From positions 1 to 35,797 of the forward strand of contig NZ_KQ959967.1 of NCBI RefSeq assembly GCF_001553035.1: 35,797 nucleotides of DNA, given 5' to 3'. A program made the position numbers and the translations under genes. This DNA is from Gemella haemolysans. GTDB taxonomy: Bacteria > Bacillota > Bacilli > Staphylococcales > Gemellaceae. The notes beneath the pieces were generated by a model. That model was not told where the DNA came from. It was given only the letters and a program-made list of their open reading frames with translations, and searched no databases. Positions within the stretch are counted from its first letter, which is position 1; each line of letters begins with the position of its first letter. Below, in pieces: positions 1 through 7,201 of the stretch.

Positions 1-41
1 TTTTTTCTATCAGTCCGATTTTTTGATGAGCCCATATTAAG

Positions 42-112
42 TGATAGGGAGTGATTCTACAAAATCGATTTCTGTTGTTCTGAAATCATGATTTCTGAAT
101 CACTCCCTGTCA
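42..112 (-). repeat. dispersed hairpin repeat, copy A (hairpin module only)
   Basis: An inverted repeat pairs GGGAGTGATTC (47-57) with GAATCACTCCC (97-107), extended outward by about five more pairs with one wobble. The loop contains two near-palindromes, AAATCGATTT and GAAATCATGATTTC. In reverse complement it matches the first hairpin of copy C (11328-11382) almost base for base. It lies directly past the stop of the minus-strand gene that ends at 114, so it may act as that operon's terminator. The second module and tail of the family are not recognisable beside it, although the window edge is close. Confidence 0.75.
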
Positions 113-113
113 T

Positions 114-578
114 TTAATCAATTAGAATGAATTTTATTTTAAAATTTATTACATTTTTTAGTGTATTGTAAATAAAGGATTTTTTTAGACATGAATTACA
201 AAACTCTATAAGATTATTTTCATTAATATCTGCATATAAATAATATGTGATTAAACAGTTATCAATTTTTGGTTCTTCACAATAACCTCTAACGTTTAAT
301 AGTGTTAGAGGATTTTTTAATACTAGATGAATTTTTCCTTCAAGTTCTTCAATGACTATATTAGAATGTTTACTTTCATTTAGTATAGTATGGGCTATCC
401 CACCTATTATTGAAGCAGAGAAATAATTAATACTACTTCTGAAATCAGCATTTATATCGAAGTTGATGTCATTTGAAACAATTATAGTATCATTATTAGT
501 ATACAATTTAAAATCATTATTTGATAAAATCCCTCTAAAACTAAGGTCATAATTATTTGATTCGTATAAATTAGTCAT
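114..578 (-). CDS. hypothetical protein, 154 residues
   Basis: I do not recognise this family. The product is 154 residues, has no signal peptide or clear membrane segment, and is rich in Asn, Ile and Asp, with a predicted mixed alpha/beta character. The ATG at 578 overlaps the end of the MetE-like gene by 8 bases (571-578), and a GAGG element sits about 8 bases upstream, so the two are almost certainly co-translated. It is the last gene of the minus-strand cluster and is followed by the hairpin repeat at 42-112. It is too short to be MesX (DUF1852, over 300 residues), the known partner of one class of folate-independent methionine synthase. A role linked to the MetE-like enzyme is inference from the overlap alone. 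Confidence 0.75.
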   Translation of the reverse strand: MTNLYESNNYDLSFRGILSNNDFKLYTNNDTIIVSNDINFDINADFRSSINYFSASIIGGIAHTILNESKHSNIVIEELEGKIHLVLKNPLTLLNVRGYCEEPKIDNCLITYYLYADINENNLIEFCNSCLKKSFIYNTLKNVINFKIKFILID

Positions 579-1746
579 ACAAATTCCTCAATGTATTTTT
601 AGCCTCATTTAGCCGAGCTAATTTTTTATCAATTATCTCCATTGTGCTTACGGGTCTATTCGCAAATGTAGCAAAGCCACAGTCAGGATTTAACCAAATT
701 CTTTCTTTAGGAATATATTGCATTACTTCTTCTACACGATCTAGGATATCTTCTAATGGTTCTATATCGTCTGTTCTTGGGTTCATAACACCTAATCCTA
801 GGATACAATTATCCCTTATTAAAGTACTACTGAATAATGAAGATATTTCTCCAGCACGAGGAGTAGAAAACTCTAATGTAAGTATATTAGGAAGAGTTTC
901 TTCGAATAGTGGAAGTAGAGGAGTATACGGTCCAGTAAGGAGAATACTTTCGTCACGACTCCAATTTCCACGGCATACATGAAGAGAAACTAATATTTCT
1001 TTTTCTTTGGCATAATCTATCACAGATTTAATTAATTTAGTAGCGAATTTTAATTCTTCAGTAGGATCTTTTTTCTCAGATAATGCTGCGCACATAAAAG
1101 ATCTTGTCTTACCTTCAGAAAATACTACTTCAGTTAATACAGGCTCATCAAATTGAATAACATCTATGCCTATTTTTGCTAATGAATCAATTTCTTCTTT
1201 TAATACTTTTATTATGTCTTCTCCTAGAGAATCTTTACTATCGTAATATTGTTTTGATAGAGCAGGTAACCACATGGACCTAGTTATTAAATAAGGACCT
1301 GGTAATGTTGCTTTGATTCTCTTATTGGTTAATTTTTTTAGTTCAATCATTTCTTGAGCTACCAGAGGTTTATTATATTTTACCTTCCCCGTACAAATTG
1401 CATTTTTTATACTAATTGCAGGAACATCTAATATTTCTAGTATTTGTTCAAAACCTTGTTTGTCCTCAATATAATCAAACATATCAGCCATACTCATCAT
1501 TGTAACACCGTCTAAACGTTCAGCAATAAATGAAACATAATTATCACGATTTAGTTCACCGCTAGTGATTATATCAATATAATTATTTTCTTGAAGTTCA
1601 ACTACATATTTTGTTTCTTCATCTAAGATTTCTTGATATGTACTTAAGTCGATATTTCCTTTATTTAATTTTCGTTTTGCGGTTAATAGTTTTTTACTAC
1701 GAGGCATACTGCCAAGAAGAGAAACTAAGAAAGATGAATTAGTCAT
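571..1746 (-). CDS. core-MetE-type cobalamin-independent methionine synthase family protein
   Basis: The 391-residue protein corresponds to only the C-terminal catalytic barrel of MetE (MetE_C family), like Bacillus YxjG/YxjH, rather than the two-domain enzyme of about 750 residues. The zinc and homocysteine site is intact: His256 and Cys258 in LHVCRGNW, Glu292 in LTLEFSTPR, Cys356 in NPDCGF, and the acidic Asp200 in QFDEPVL. The expected reaction is zinc-dependent methyl transfer to homocysteine or a related thiol in the cytoplasm. Lacking the N-terminal domain, it may use a methyl donor other than polyglutamyl methyl-tetrahydrofolate. The start at 1746 lies 2 bases after the stop of the PhnD-like gene, and the end overlaps the next gene by 8 bases. 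The family call is firm; the methyl donor is unknown. Confidence 0.88.
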   Translation of the reverse strand: MTNSSFLVSLLGSMPRSKKLLTAKRKLNKGNIDLSTYQEILDEETKYVVELQENNYIDIITSGELNRDNYVSFIAERLDGVTMMSMADMFDYIEDKQGFEQILEILDVPAISIKNAICTGKVKYNKPLVAQEMIELKKLTNKRIKATLPGPYLITRSMWLPALSKQYYDSKDSLGEDIIKVLKEEIDSLAKIGIDVIQFDEPVLTEVVFSEGKTRSFMCAALSEKKDPTEELKFATKLIKSVIDYAKEKEILVSLHVCRGNWSRDESILLTGPYTPLLPLFEETLPNILTLEFSTPRAGEISSLFSSTLIRDNCILGLGVMNPRTDDIEPLEDILDRVEEVMQYIPKERIWLNPDCGFATFANRPVSTMEIIDKKLARLNEAKNTLRNLYD

Positions 1747-1748
1747 AA

Positions 1749-2573
1749 TTATTCACCATGAAACTCTTTAAAAAAATCTAAATATTCATTTGCTTCAGTA
1801 AGTTGTTTAAATCCAGAAGTACGACCAGAGATCCATTCTTTTAAGCCTTCCATATCCATCATTTCTTTATGATCTGGATTATTGTAATCCATTTTATGTA
1901 ATACTTCTATGAATTTTTCAAAACGAGTTACATCTAATTCTGGATGTCCTGAGAAGATACAGTGATCAAAGAAATCTGTTTTCGATAAAATTTTCACCTG
2001 ATTTTCATCTAGAGTTCCATCTGCAATCCAAGCATTATAGTTTAAATCTAGCATCCACGTAGCAGCTACTTCATCATTTTTTAAAGCTATTGCTGAATCA
2101 AGTTCTCCACCGACATGGTCACCATGAAGTCCGACACCGATATCGAAACGTTTTTCAGTATAATCTTTACCAAATTCTAACCCAAGTTTGTGAAGGTGGT
2201 TAATAGGAATTAATCTAGCTTGTGGTGAATCAATTGCACCGAAACCAATTGTTTTATTTCTTAAGTCTTGAATAGTGTTAATGTTGCTATTAGCTTTTAC
2301 TACTAAATATGAACTACGATCGCGATCAGTATCACGCATAGAACCATTTAACGCAGTTCCGTTAGTGCGTAGGTGAGTATCTAACCATGCTAAAGGAGAA
2401 TTCCAAGCTACATCAATTTCTTTAGCTAATAAACCGTCAACTTGACCTTTGTAATCTTTGTAATAAACTGGTTCGATAGGGAAGTTTTCATCTTCAAAAA
2501 ATTTTGCAATAATTCCCCAAATTACAGTAACCTTAGGATCATAAATAACAGCTCCAACTTTTAATTTTGTCAT
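1749..2573 (-). CDS. PhnD/SsuA-like periplasmic-binding-fold protein without signal peptide
   Basis: The 274 residues match the PhnD-like phosphate/phosphonate ABC substrate-binding family: VDGLLAKEIDVAWNSPLAW (45-63), SSYLVVK (87-93), and KTIGFGAIDSPQARLIPI (107-124). However, the protein begins directly with the first beta strand (MTKLKVGAVIYDP) and has no hydrophobic signal sequence and no lipobox Cys, so it should be cytoplasmic. The start is supported by a GAGG ribosome binding site just upstream, and there is no in-frame room for a longer leader. No permease or ATPase gene accompanies it. Known non-transport enzymes with this fold include MqnA, MqnD and Thi5-type proteins, so an enzymatic or sensor role is possible. 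It sits between an acyl-CoA-dehydrogenase-like gene and the MetE-like gene. Confidence 0.85.
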   Translation of the reverse strand: MTKLKVGAVIYDPKVTVIWGIIAKFFEDENFPIEPVYYKDYKGQVDGLLAKEIDVAWNSPLAWLDTHLRTNGTALNGSMRDTDRDRSSYLVVKANSNINTIQDLRNKTIGFGAIDSPQARLIPINHLHKLGLEFGKDYTEKRFDIGVGLHGDHVGGELDSAIALKNDEVAATWMLDLNYNAWIADGTLDENQVKILSKTDFFDHCIFSGHPELDVTRFEKFIEVLHKMDYNNPDHKEMMDMEGLKEWISGRTSGFKQLTEANEYLDFFKEFHGE

Positions 2574-2608
2574 AATAATATACCTCTTCTAAATTATATT
2601 TTTAAAAA

Positions 2609-2734
2609 TAGGAGGTGACTCAAAAATCATGATTTCGATAAAACAAGATTTTGGTGAGTCCCCCTGCAAAGCTTATGAGTTCTCATATAAACTTTTGAAA
2701 ATTTAGGTCTTTTAGGTGCCTCTTATATGAGTTA
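2609..2734 (+). repeat. dispersed hairpin repeat, copy B (middle module missing)
   Basis: The left part pairs GACTCAAAAATC (2617-2628) with GATTTTGGTGAGTC (2647-2660). The right part, from about 2672 (TTATGAGTTCTCAT) to the CTTTTAGGTGCCTC region, matches the tail of copy C at 11451-11503. The roughly 70-base middle hairpin present in copy C (11382-11451) is absent, with the flanks joined directly. It lies between the minus-strand acyl-CoA-dehydrogenase-like gene and the PhnD-like gene, where it could terminate or attenuate transcription within the cluster. Confidence 0.75.
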
Positions 2735-2749
2735 TTTCAGAAAAATATT

Positions 2750-3877
2750 CTATGGTAATTGTTGCCCTGTGATGGCTTTACCTAACCAGATAGTAAGCAC
2801 GTCAACACTAGGTGCCATAATATGACTTGCGAATGCATCTCTTAGATAGCGTTCCATATTTCCAACACGGTTATATGCTTTACCACCACCAACACGCATA
2901 CCAAGACGGGCTAATTCAATAGCAGCTTCACTAGCAAAAATTCTAGCTGATAAGATTTTAGCTAGCATATCAGCATCTTTATTTAAGAAACTACGAGCTG
3001 CTTCGTTTGTTCCAAGGACTGCTGCATTAGTTTGGCTATAGATTTTAGCAAGATGAATTTGTACTGTTTCAATTTCGCTTAGAGATTTTCCATCAGGATA
3101 TTTTCTATTAGTAGTATGTGCGACAGCTTCTTCTAGTATTGCTTCGCAAAGACCACTGTAGACAGCAGCAAGTCCAGTGATGAAGTATGTTGCTACAATA
3201 GTGAATACTTGGTCAACTCCTGATCCAGCTTGACCAATACGTAGTTCTTTATTTAATTCAACATCGTTAATTGCCATTTGGCAAGAAACATTACCACGCA
3301 TTCCTAGACCATGCCAAGTAGAAGGTTTGAATTCTAGACCATCGCTACCTAGAGGGAATACCCAGTTATCAATTCCACCTTCCACATCTGAAGGGGTAAG
3401 AACAAGATAATAAGATGCAAATTCTGCAGAAGTTACCATACTTTTTAGTCCGTTAAATACTACTGAATTATCTTTAAATTCAGTTTTGACATCTGAGATA
3501 TAAAAGTGTGTTCCAGTCCCTAATTCGCTGTATGCAAGTGCCATGAATTTTTCATTCTCAACGATATCTTTACAAATTTTTGTTTTTAGATTATCATCGG
3601 CATATGAAAGAACACAGTTTAATGCAACATTATGCATCATATAACATAGACCTACAGTAGCACTTGATTTAGCAAAAGCACGGCAAGCATCTGCATGTTC
3701 TTGCATATCTTTTCCTAATCCACCTAGTTCAGTTGGAATCATAAGTTTGAAATATCCTGCTTTTCCTAATTCTTTAAATACTTCTTCAGGAAATCTTTCT
3801 TGTTCGTCTATTTCTTTTGCAATAGGATCTATATATTTTTTTGCAAACTCCCTAGCTTCGTTGTAAAATGTTGTCAT
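2750..3877 (-). CDS. acyl-CoA dehydrogenase-fold flavoprotein, catalytic Glu not found
   Basis: At 375 residues it has acyl-CoA dehydrogenase length and order: the N-terminal helical domain (IPTELGGLG, 48-55), the flavin-contact region (LAYSELGTGTHF, 114-125), the beta domain (WHGLGMRGNVSCQ, 188-200), and the C-terminal helical domain ending with ERYLRDAFA (342-350). Where ordinary members carry the catalytic Glu in IYEGTSEI, this protein reads IMAPSVDV (353-360). The alternative isovaleryl-type position near residue 223-235 also shows no Glu. It may therefore be a flavin monooxygenase-like relative (DszC/SfnB type) or another non-dehydrogenase. I chose the ATG at 3877 because AGGAGG lies 7 bases upstream; an upstream in-frame ATG at 3922 lacks such a site. 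First gene of the minus-strand cluster. Confidence 0.85.
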   Translation of the reverse strand: MTTFYNEAREFAKKYIDPIAKEIDEQERFPEEVFKELGKAGYFKLMIPTELGGLGKDMQEHADACRAFAKSSATVGLCYMMHNVALNCVLSYADDNLKTKICKDIVENEKFMALAYSELGTGTHFYISDVKTEFKDNSVVFNGLKSMVTSAEFASYYLVLTPSDVEGGIDNWVFPLGSDGLEFKPSTWHGLGMRGNVSCQMAINDVELNKELRIGQAGSGVDQVFTIVATYFITGLAAVYSGLCEAILEEAVAHTTNRKYPDGKSLSEIETVQIHLAKIYSQTNAAVLGTNEAARSFLNKDADMLAKILSARIFASEAAIELARLGMRVGGGKAYNRVGNMERYLRDAFASHIMAPSVDVLTIWLGKAITGQQLP

Positions 3878-3924
3878 AATAATGCCTCCTAACATTAATA
3901 TATCTAATATATTTTTATACAAAA

Positions 3925-3952
3925 ATTATATCACAAAGAATATTTCTGTAAA
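3925..3952 (-). promoter_or_regulatory. promoter of the minus-strand cluster
   Basis: Read on the minus strand, TTTACA (3952-3947) is followed after 16 bases by TATAAT (3930-3925), about 48 bases before the chosen start codon at 3877. This is a close match to a housekeeping sigma-factor promoter. Confidence 0.7.
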
Positions 3953-4178
3953 TGCTTTCTATATAGTTCTTAAAAGGATATCTTAAAAATAAATTTATAT
4001 AAAATATATAATAAATATCTCATAATTAACTGATGTAAAATAATATATTTATAAGCATTTTAATAAATATATTATATTTTAAAATATAAAAATAAATTTT
4101 TGTAGATGATAGGTGATATCATTTTCAAAAAAACACACGATTGAATTACAAAAATAAAAAATTGAAAAAATTATCGGG

Positions 4179-4193
4179 AAAAGTCTGAAAATT
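4179..4193 (+). promoter_or_regulatory. candidate CodY box
   Basis: The 15-mer AAAAGTCTGAAAATT matches the CodY consensus AATTTTCWGAAAATT at 12 of 15 positions, with the right half perfect. It ends 2 bases before the -35 hexamer of the amino-acid permease promoter, a place where binding would block polymerase. CodY control of amino-acid uptake is well known in Bacillota; its use here is inferred from the sequence match only. Confidence 0.45.
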
Positions 4194-4195
4194 TA

Positions 4196-4224
4196 TTTAC
4201 AAATGCTATTAAATCTTGTATAAT
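4196..4224 (+). promoter_or_regulatory. promoter of the amino-acid permease gene
   Basis: TTTACA (4196-4201), a 17-base spacer and a perfect TATAAT (4219-4224). The rest of the 385-base gap (3878-4262) is very AT-rich and shows the divergent promoter at 3925-3952, the CodY-like box at 4179-4193, and nothing else that I can name. Confidence 0.8.
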
Positions 4225-4262
4225 CTATATTTATATAATAAATTAATGAAAGGATGAAAAAT

Positions 4263-5702
4263 ATGGCAGATTCAAAGATGGAAAGAAAACTGCAAGCTCG
4301 TCATATTAGTATGATAGCTATAGGTGGATGTATAGGTACCGGATTATTTATGGCAAGTGGAGCGGTAGTTAGTAAAGCAGGTTCTTACGGAGCAGTTTTA
4401 ACTTATGCATTAATTGGAGTTATTATTTACTTTTTAATGGCTTCTATAGGAGAATTGGCGACATTTTATCCAGTTTCGGGTTCATTTGGAGCATATGCAA
4501 CTAGATTTATAGATCCAGGAGTAGGATTTGGAGTTGGTTGGTTGTTCTGGATACTGTGGATTTTAGTAGCAAGTGTTGATATAATAACATTATCGAAAAT
4601 ATTACATTACTGGGAATTCTTTAGACAATTTTCATCATTTTCGATTTGTATTGTTTTTTTAGTATTTTTATATTTATTAAACTTAGTAAGTGTTAAAGTA
4701 TTTGGCGAAGTTGAATATTGGATAACAATAATAAAAGTTATGACAGTTGTCGCATTCTTAATAGTTGGAGCTGCAATCATCTTTGGAGCTACTGGGAATA
4801 GTGAAGCTGGTATTCATACATTTATTAAAAATGGTGAAAAAACAAGTAGCGCAGGTGTGTTGGGATTATTTGGTGTTCTTTCAACTGCAGCATTCTCATT
4901 TGGAGGAACAGAAGTTGTAGCAGTTACAGCAGGAGAATCTCCAAATCCTAAAGAGACAATGCCTAAAGCAGTTAGACAAGTTTTCTGGAGAATATTAATA
5001 TTTTACATAGCTACAATGTTAATAATTTCTTCAATAGTGTCAGCAAATGATCCAAGATTATTAGACACAAATAATGTAACAGCCTCTCCATTCACAATTG
5101 TATTCCAAAATATTGGTTTAGAAGTGGCGGCAGTTATTATGAATGCTGTAATTTTAACATCAGTTTTATCAGCAGCAAATTCAGGTATGTATGTTTCTAG
5201 TAGACAACTATTTTCATTAAGTTCACATAATTACGGTCCTAAAGTATTTAAAAAATTAAATACAAATTCAGTACCGGTATTTGCGTTAACTTTCTCAGCA
5301 ATATTTATGGTATTATGTTTCATTTTCGAAAGATTAAATCCAAGTGGTTACTATATGTTACTATCGATGGTAGGAATTATAGTAATGATAATTTGGATGG
5401 TATCTTTAATATCTCAAATTCGCTTGAGAAGAGCAATTGTGAAGCAAGGGAAAAAAGCTGAAGATGTTCTTCCTTACACATCTAAAACAGGTGTTGTAGG
5501 ATCATACATTGCACTATTTTCTTTTGCAACAATAATATTACTACAATTAGTAGCTGATTACGCAACAGGTGGTTTTGTAAAAATGTCATATAACTTAGTT
5601 TGTCCAGCTGTTGGTGTAGTAATGTATTTAGTATTTAAATTAGTAACGAAGAAAAAATTTGTTAAACTAGAGGAAATGGATATACATCCATATAAAGGAT
5701 AA
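4263..5702 (+). CDS. APC superfamily amino-acid permease (LysP/AAT-like)
   Basis: A 479-residue polytopic membrane protein with about 12 hydrophobic segments. The TM1 hallmark IGGCIGTGLFMASG follows the conserved LQARHISMIA lead-in, and the TM2-TM3 region contains MASIGELATFYPVSGSFG, typical of the AAT family that includes LysP and the aromatic permeases. It should import an amino acid with protons across the plasma membrane; the opening region resembles lysine permeases most, but the substrate is not settled by sequence alone. I prefer the ATG at 4263 because AAAGG (4249-4253) is 9 bases upstream; the ATG at 4254 directly abuts that site. The gene is monocistronic, with its own promoter and a terminator at 5712-5752, and probably CodY-repressed. 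Confidence 0.9.
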   Translation: MADSKMERKLQARHISMIAIGGCIGTGLFMASGAVVSKAGSYGAVLTYALIGVIIYFLMASIGELATFYPVSGSFGAYATRFIDPGVGFGVGWLFWILWILVASVDIITLSKILHYWEFFRQFSSFSICIVFLVFLYLLNLVSVKVFGEVEYWITIIKVMTVVAFLIVGAAIIFGATGNSEAGIHTFIKNGEKTSSAGVLGLFGVLSTAAFSFGGTEVVAVTAGESPNPKETMPKAVRQVFWRILIFYIATMLIISSIVSANDPRLLDTNNVTASPFTIVFQNIGLEVAAVIMNAVILTSVLSAANSGMYVSSRQLFSLSSHNYGPKVFKKLNTNSVPVFALTFSAIFMVLCFIFERLNPSGYYMLLSMVGIIVMIIWMVSLISQIRLRRAIVKQGKKAEDVLPYTSKTGVVGSYIALFSFATIILLQLVADYATGGFVKMSYNLVCPAVGVVMYLVFKLVTKKKFVKLEEMDIHPYKG

Positions 5703-5711
5703 TAAAGCTAA

Positions 5712-5752
5712 AAAAAGATTAATGAGCAATGAGCTTGTTAATCTTTTTCTTT
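5712..5752 (+). terminator. Rho-independent terminator after the amino-acid permease
   Basis: AAAAAGATTAA pairs with TTAATCTTTTT across a loop containing GAGC and GCTT elements, followed by a T-rich tract (TTTTTCTTTT). Confidence 0.8.
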
Positions 5753-5868
5753 TATAGTTTATTGATATTGAAGTATATATATTATAGAATTGAATAGTTT
5801 TTAAACTATGGTAAATGCTTGCAGTTTATGATAAAATTGTATTTAAGTAATTTATTGGAGATGATAAT

Positions 5869-6465
5869 TTGAATATTGGAATTACAGGAAGTATAGCATG
5901 TGGGAAAAGTACTGTATCAGATTATTTAAAAGAAAAGGGGTATACCATTATTGATGCAGATAAACTTGGACACGTTGCGCTTACTAGTGAAGATGTAAAA
6001 AGAAGACTTTCTGAAACATTTGGCGCTAATATTTTAGTAAATAATGAAATAAGTAGAGAGGTTTTAGGAAAGTTAGTTTTTGGAAATGATAATAATTTAA
6101 AAAAACTAAATAATATTATTCATCCTAAAATTAAAGAATTAATTTTAAAATTACAAGAAGAACATGAAAATGAAGATCTGGTCTTTTTAGATATAGCATT
6201 ATTATATGAAGCTAATTTTGTAGACCTGGTAGAAAAAGTAGCAGTTGTATATGTAGATGAAGATGTACAATTAGAAAGATTAATGACGCGAAATTTTTTA
6301 TCAAAAGAAGAGGCTCTTAAGCGAATAGAAAGTCAAATGAGTCCACAGGAAAAAGCATCATTAGGTGATTTTGTTATAAATAATAGCTATAGAAAAGAAG
6401 ATACATTTCAACAAATTGATGAAATATTAGAAAAGTTAAAAAGAGGAGATAAGCAAAATGACTAA
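5869..6465 (+). CDS. coaE: dephospho-CoA kinase
   Basis: This 198-residue P-loop kinase catalyses the last step of coenzyme A synthesis, ATP-dependent phosphorylation of the ribose 3'-hydroxyl of dephospho-CoA in the cytoplasm. The protein begins MNIGITGSIACGKST with the P-loop GSIACGKS at residues 7-14, followed by the conserved DADKLGH and the HPKIKE and LDIALLYEA segments typical of CoaE. The length is normal for the family. The start is TTG: GGAG (5857-5860) lies 8 bases before it and no in-frame ATG is well placed. The end overlaps ecsA by 8 bases, so coaE appears to open the operon coaE-ecsA-ecsB-HemY-like-pepA. A 16-base palindrome (ATAGTTT, TT, AAACTAT; 5794-5809) lies upstream, but I could not choose a convincing promoter. 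Confidence 0.93.
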   Translation: MNIGITGSIACGKSTVSDYLKEKGYTIIDADKLGHVALTSEDVKRRLSETFGANILVNNEISREVLGKLVFGNDNNLKKLNNIIHPKIKELILKLQEEHENEDLVFLDIALLYEANFVDLVEKVAVVYVDEDVQLERLMTRNFLSKEEALKRIESQMSPQEKASLGDFVINNSYRKEDTFQQIDEILEKLKRGDKQND

Positions 6466-7201
6466 TGTATTAGAAATTAGTAATCTTGGTGGTGGATACA
6501 ATCGCAGAAAGATTATAGATAATGTCAATATACAGATACCTAAAGGTAGCATAACAGCGCTAATTGGTCTTAATGGAGCTGGTAAAAGTACTACAATTAA
6601 ACATATATTAGGATTACTTAGACCTATGGAAGGTGAGATAAAGGTTAATGGTATTACAATTACTCGTGATAATGAAAAATATAGAAAGAGCATAAGTTAT
6701 ATTCCAGAATCGCCTGTTTTATATGAAGAATTAACACTAGAAGAACATATAAATCTAACAGCAATGGCTTATGGATTAGATATGGAAGATACTTGGAAAA
6801 AAGCAGATAAATTACTAGAGCTGTTTAAACTAAGCGATAAGAAGAAATTTTTCCCAGTACACTTTTCAAAAGGTATGAAACAAAAAGTAATGATTATCTG
6901 TGCCTTTTTAGTAGAACCGAGTTTATATATTATTGATGAGCCGTTTTTAGGACTTGATCCGATTGCAATTAATGACTTAATTAATTTAATGTGTGAAAGA
7001 AGAGATAGTGGAGCTAGTTTATTGATGTCTACACACATACTAGCTACAGCAGAAAAGTATTGTGATAACTTTGTTATAATTCACGAAGGAAAAATTCTAG
7101 CGAATGGTAATCTAGAACAACTAAGGGCCGAATTTAATATGGCAGGTGCGTCTTTAGATGAAATTTATCTATCATTAACGGTGAGAGATAGTAATGAGTA
7201 A
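6458..7201 (+). CDS. ecsA: ABC transporter ATP-binding protein EcsA
   Basis: The 247-residue ATPase has Walker A GLNGAGKST (37-45), a divergent signature FSKGMKQK in place of LSGGQ, Walker B LYIIDEP, and an H-loop in MSTHIL. The divergent signature and the immediate downstream EcsB partner identify it as EcsA rather than a generic ABC ATPase. EcsAB is an inner-membrane exporter complex in Bacillota, linked to protein secretion, intramembrane proteolysis and, in several species, peptide export. Its translation is coupled at both ends: 8 bases overlap coaE and 8 bases overlap ecsB. No ecsC-like gene follows. Confidence 0.88.
   Translation: MTNVLEISNLGGGYNRRKIIDNVNIQIPKGSITALIGLNGAGKSTTIKHILGLLRPMEGEIKVNGITITRDNEKYRKSISYIPESPVLYEELTLEEHINLTAMAYGLDMEDTWKKADKLLELFKLSDKKKFFPVHFSKGMKQKVMIICAFLVEPSLYIIDEPFLGLDPIAINDLINLMCERRDSGASLLMSTHILATAEKYCDNFVIIHEGKILANGNLEQLRAEFNMAGASLDEIYLSLTVRDSNE

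Noticed and set aside
644-982. 112-residue plus-strand ORF
   Set aside because: Antisense shadow of the MetE-like gene, whose catalytic residues are intact on the other strand.
3878-4178. additional gene or RNA in the very AT-rich gap
   Set aside because: Only divergent promoter elements were found; no frame with a ribosome binding site or stable structure is apparent.
5794-5809. 16-base palindrome ATAGTTT-TT-AAACTAT upstream of coaE as an operator
   Set aside because: Short A/T palindromes are frequent here, and no convincing promoter could be placed next to it.
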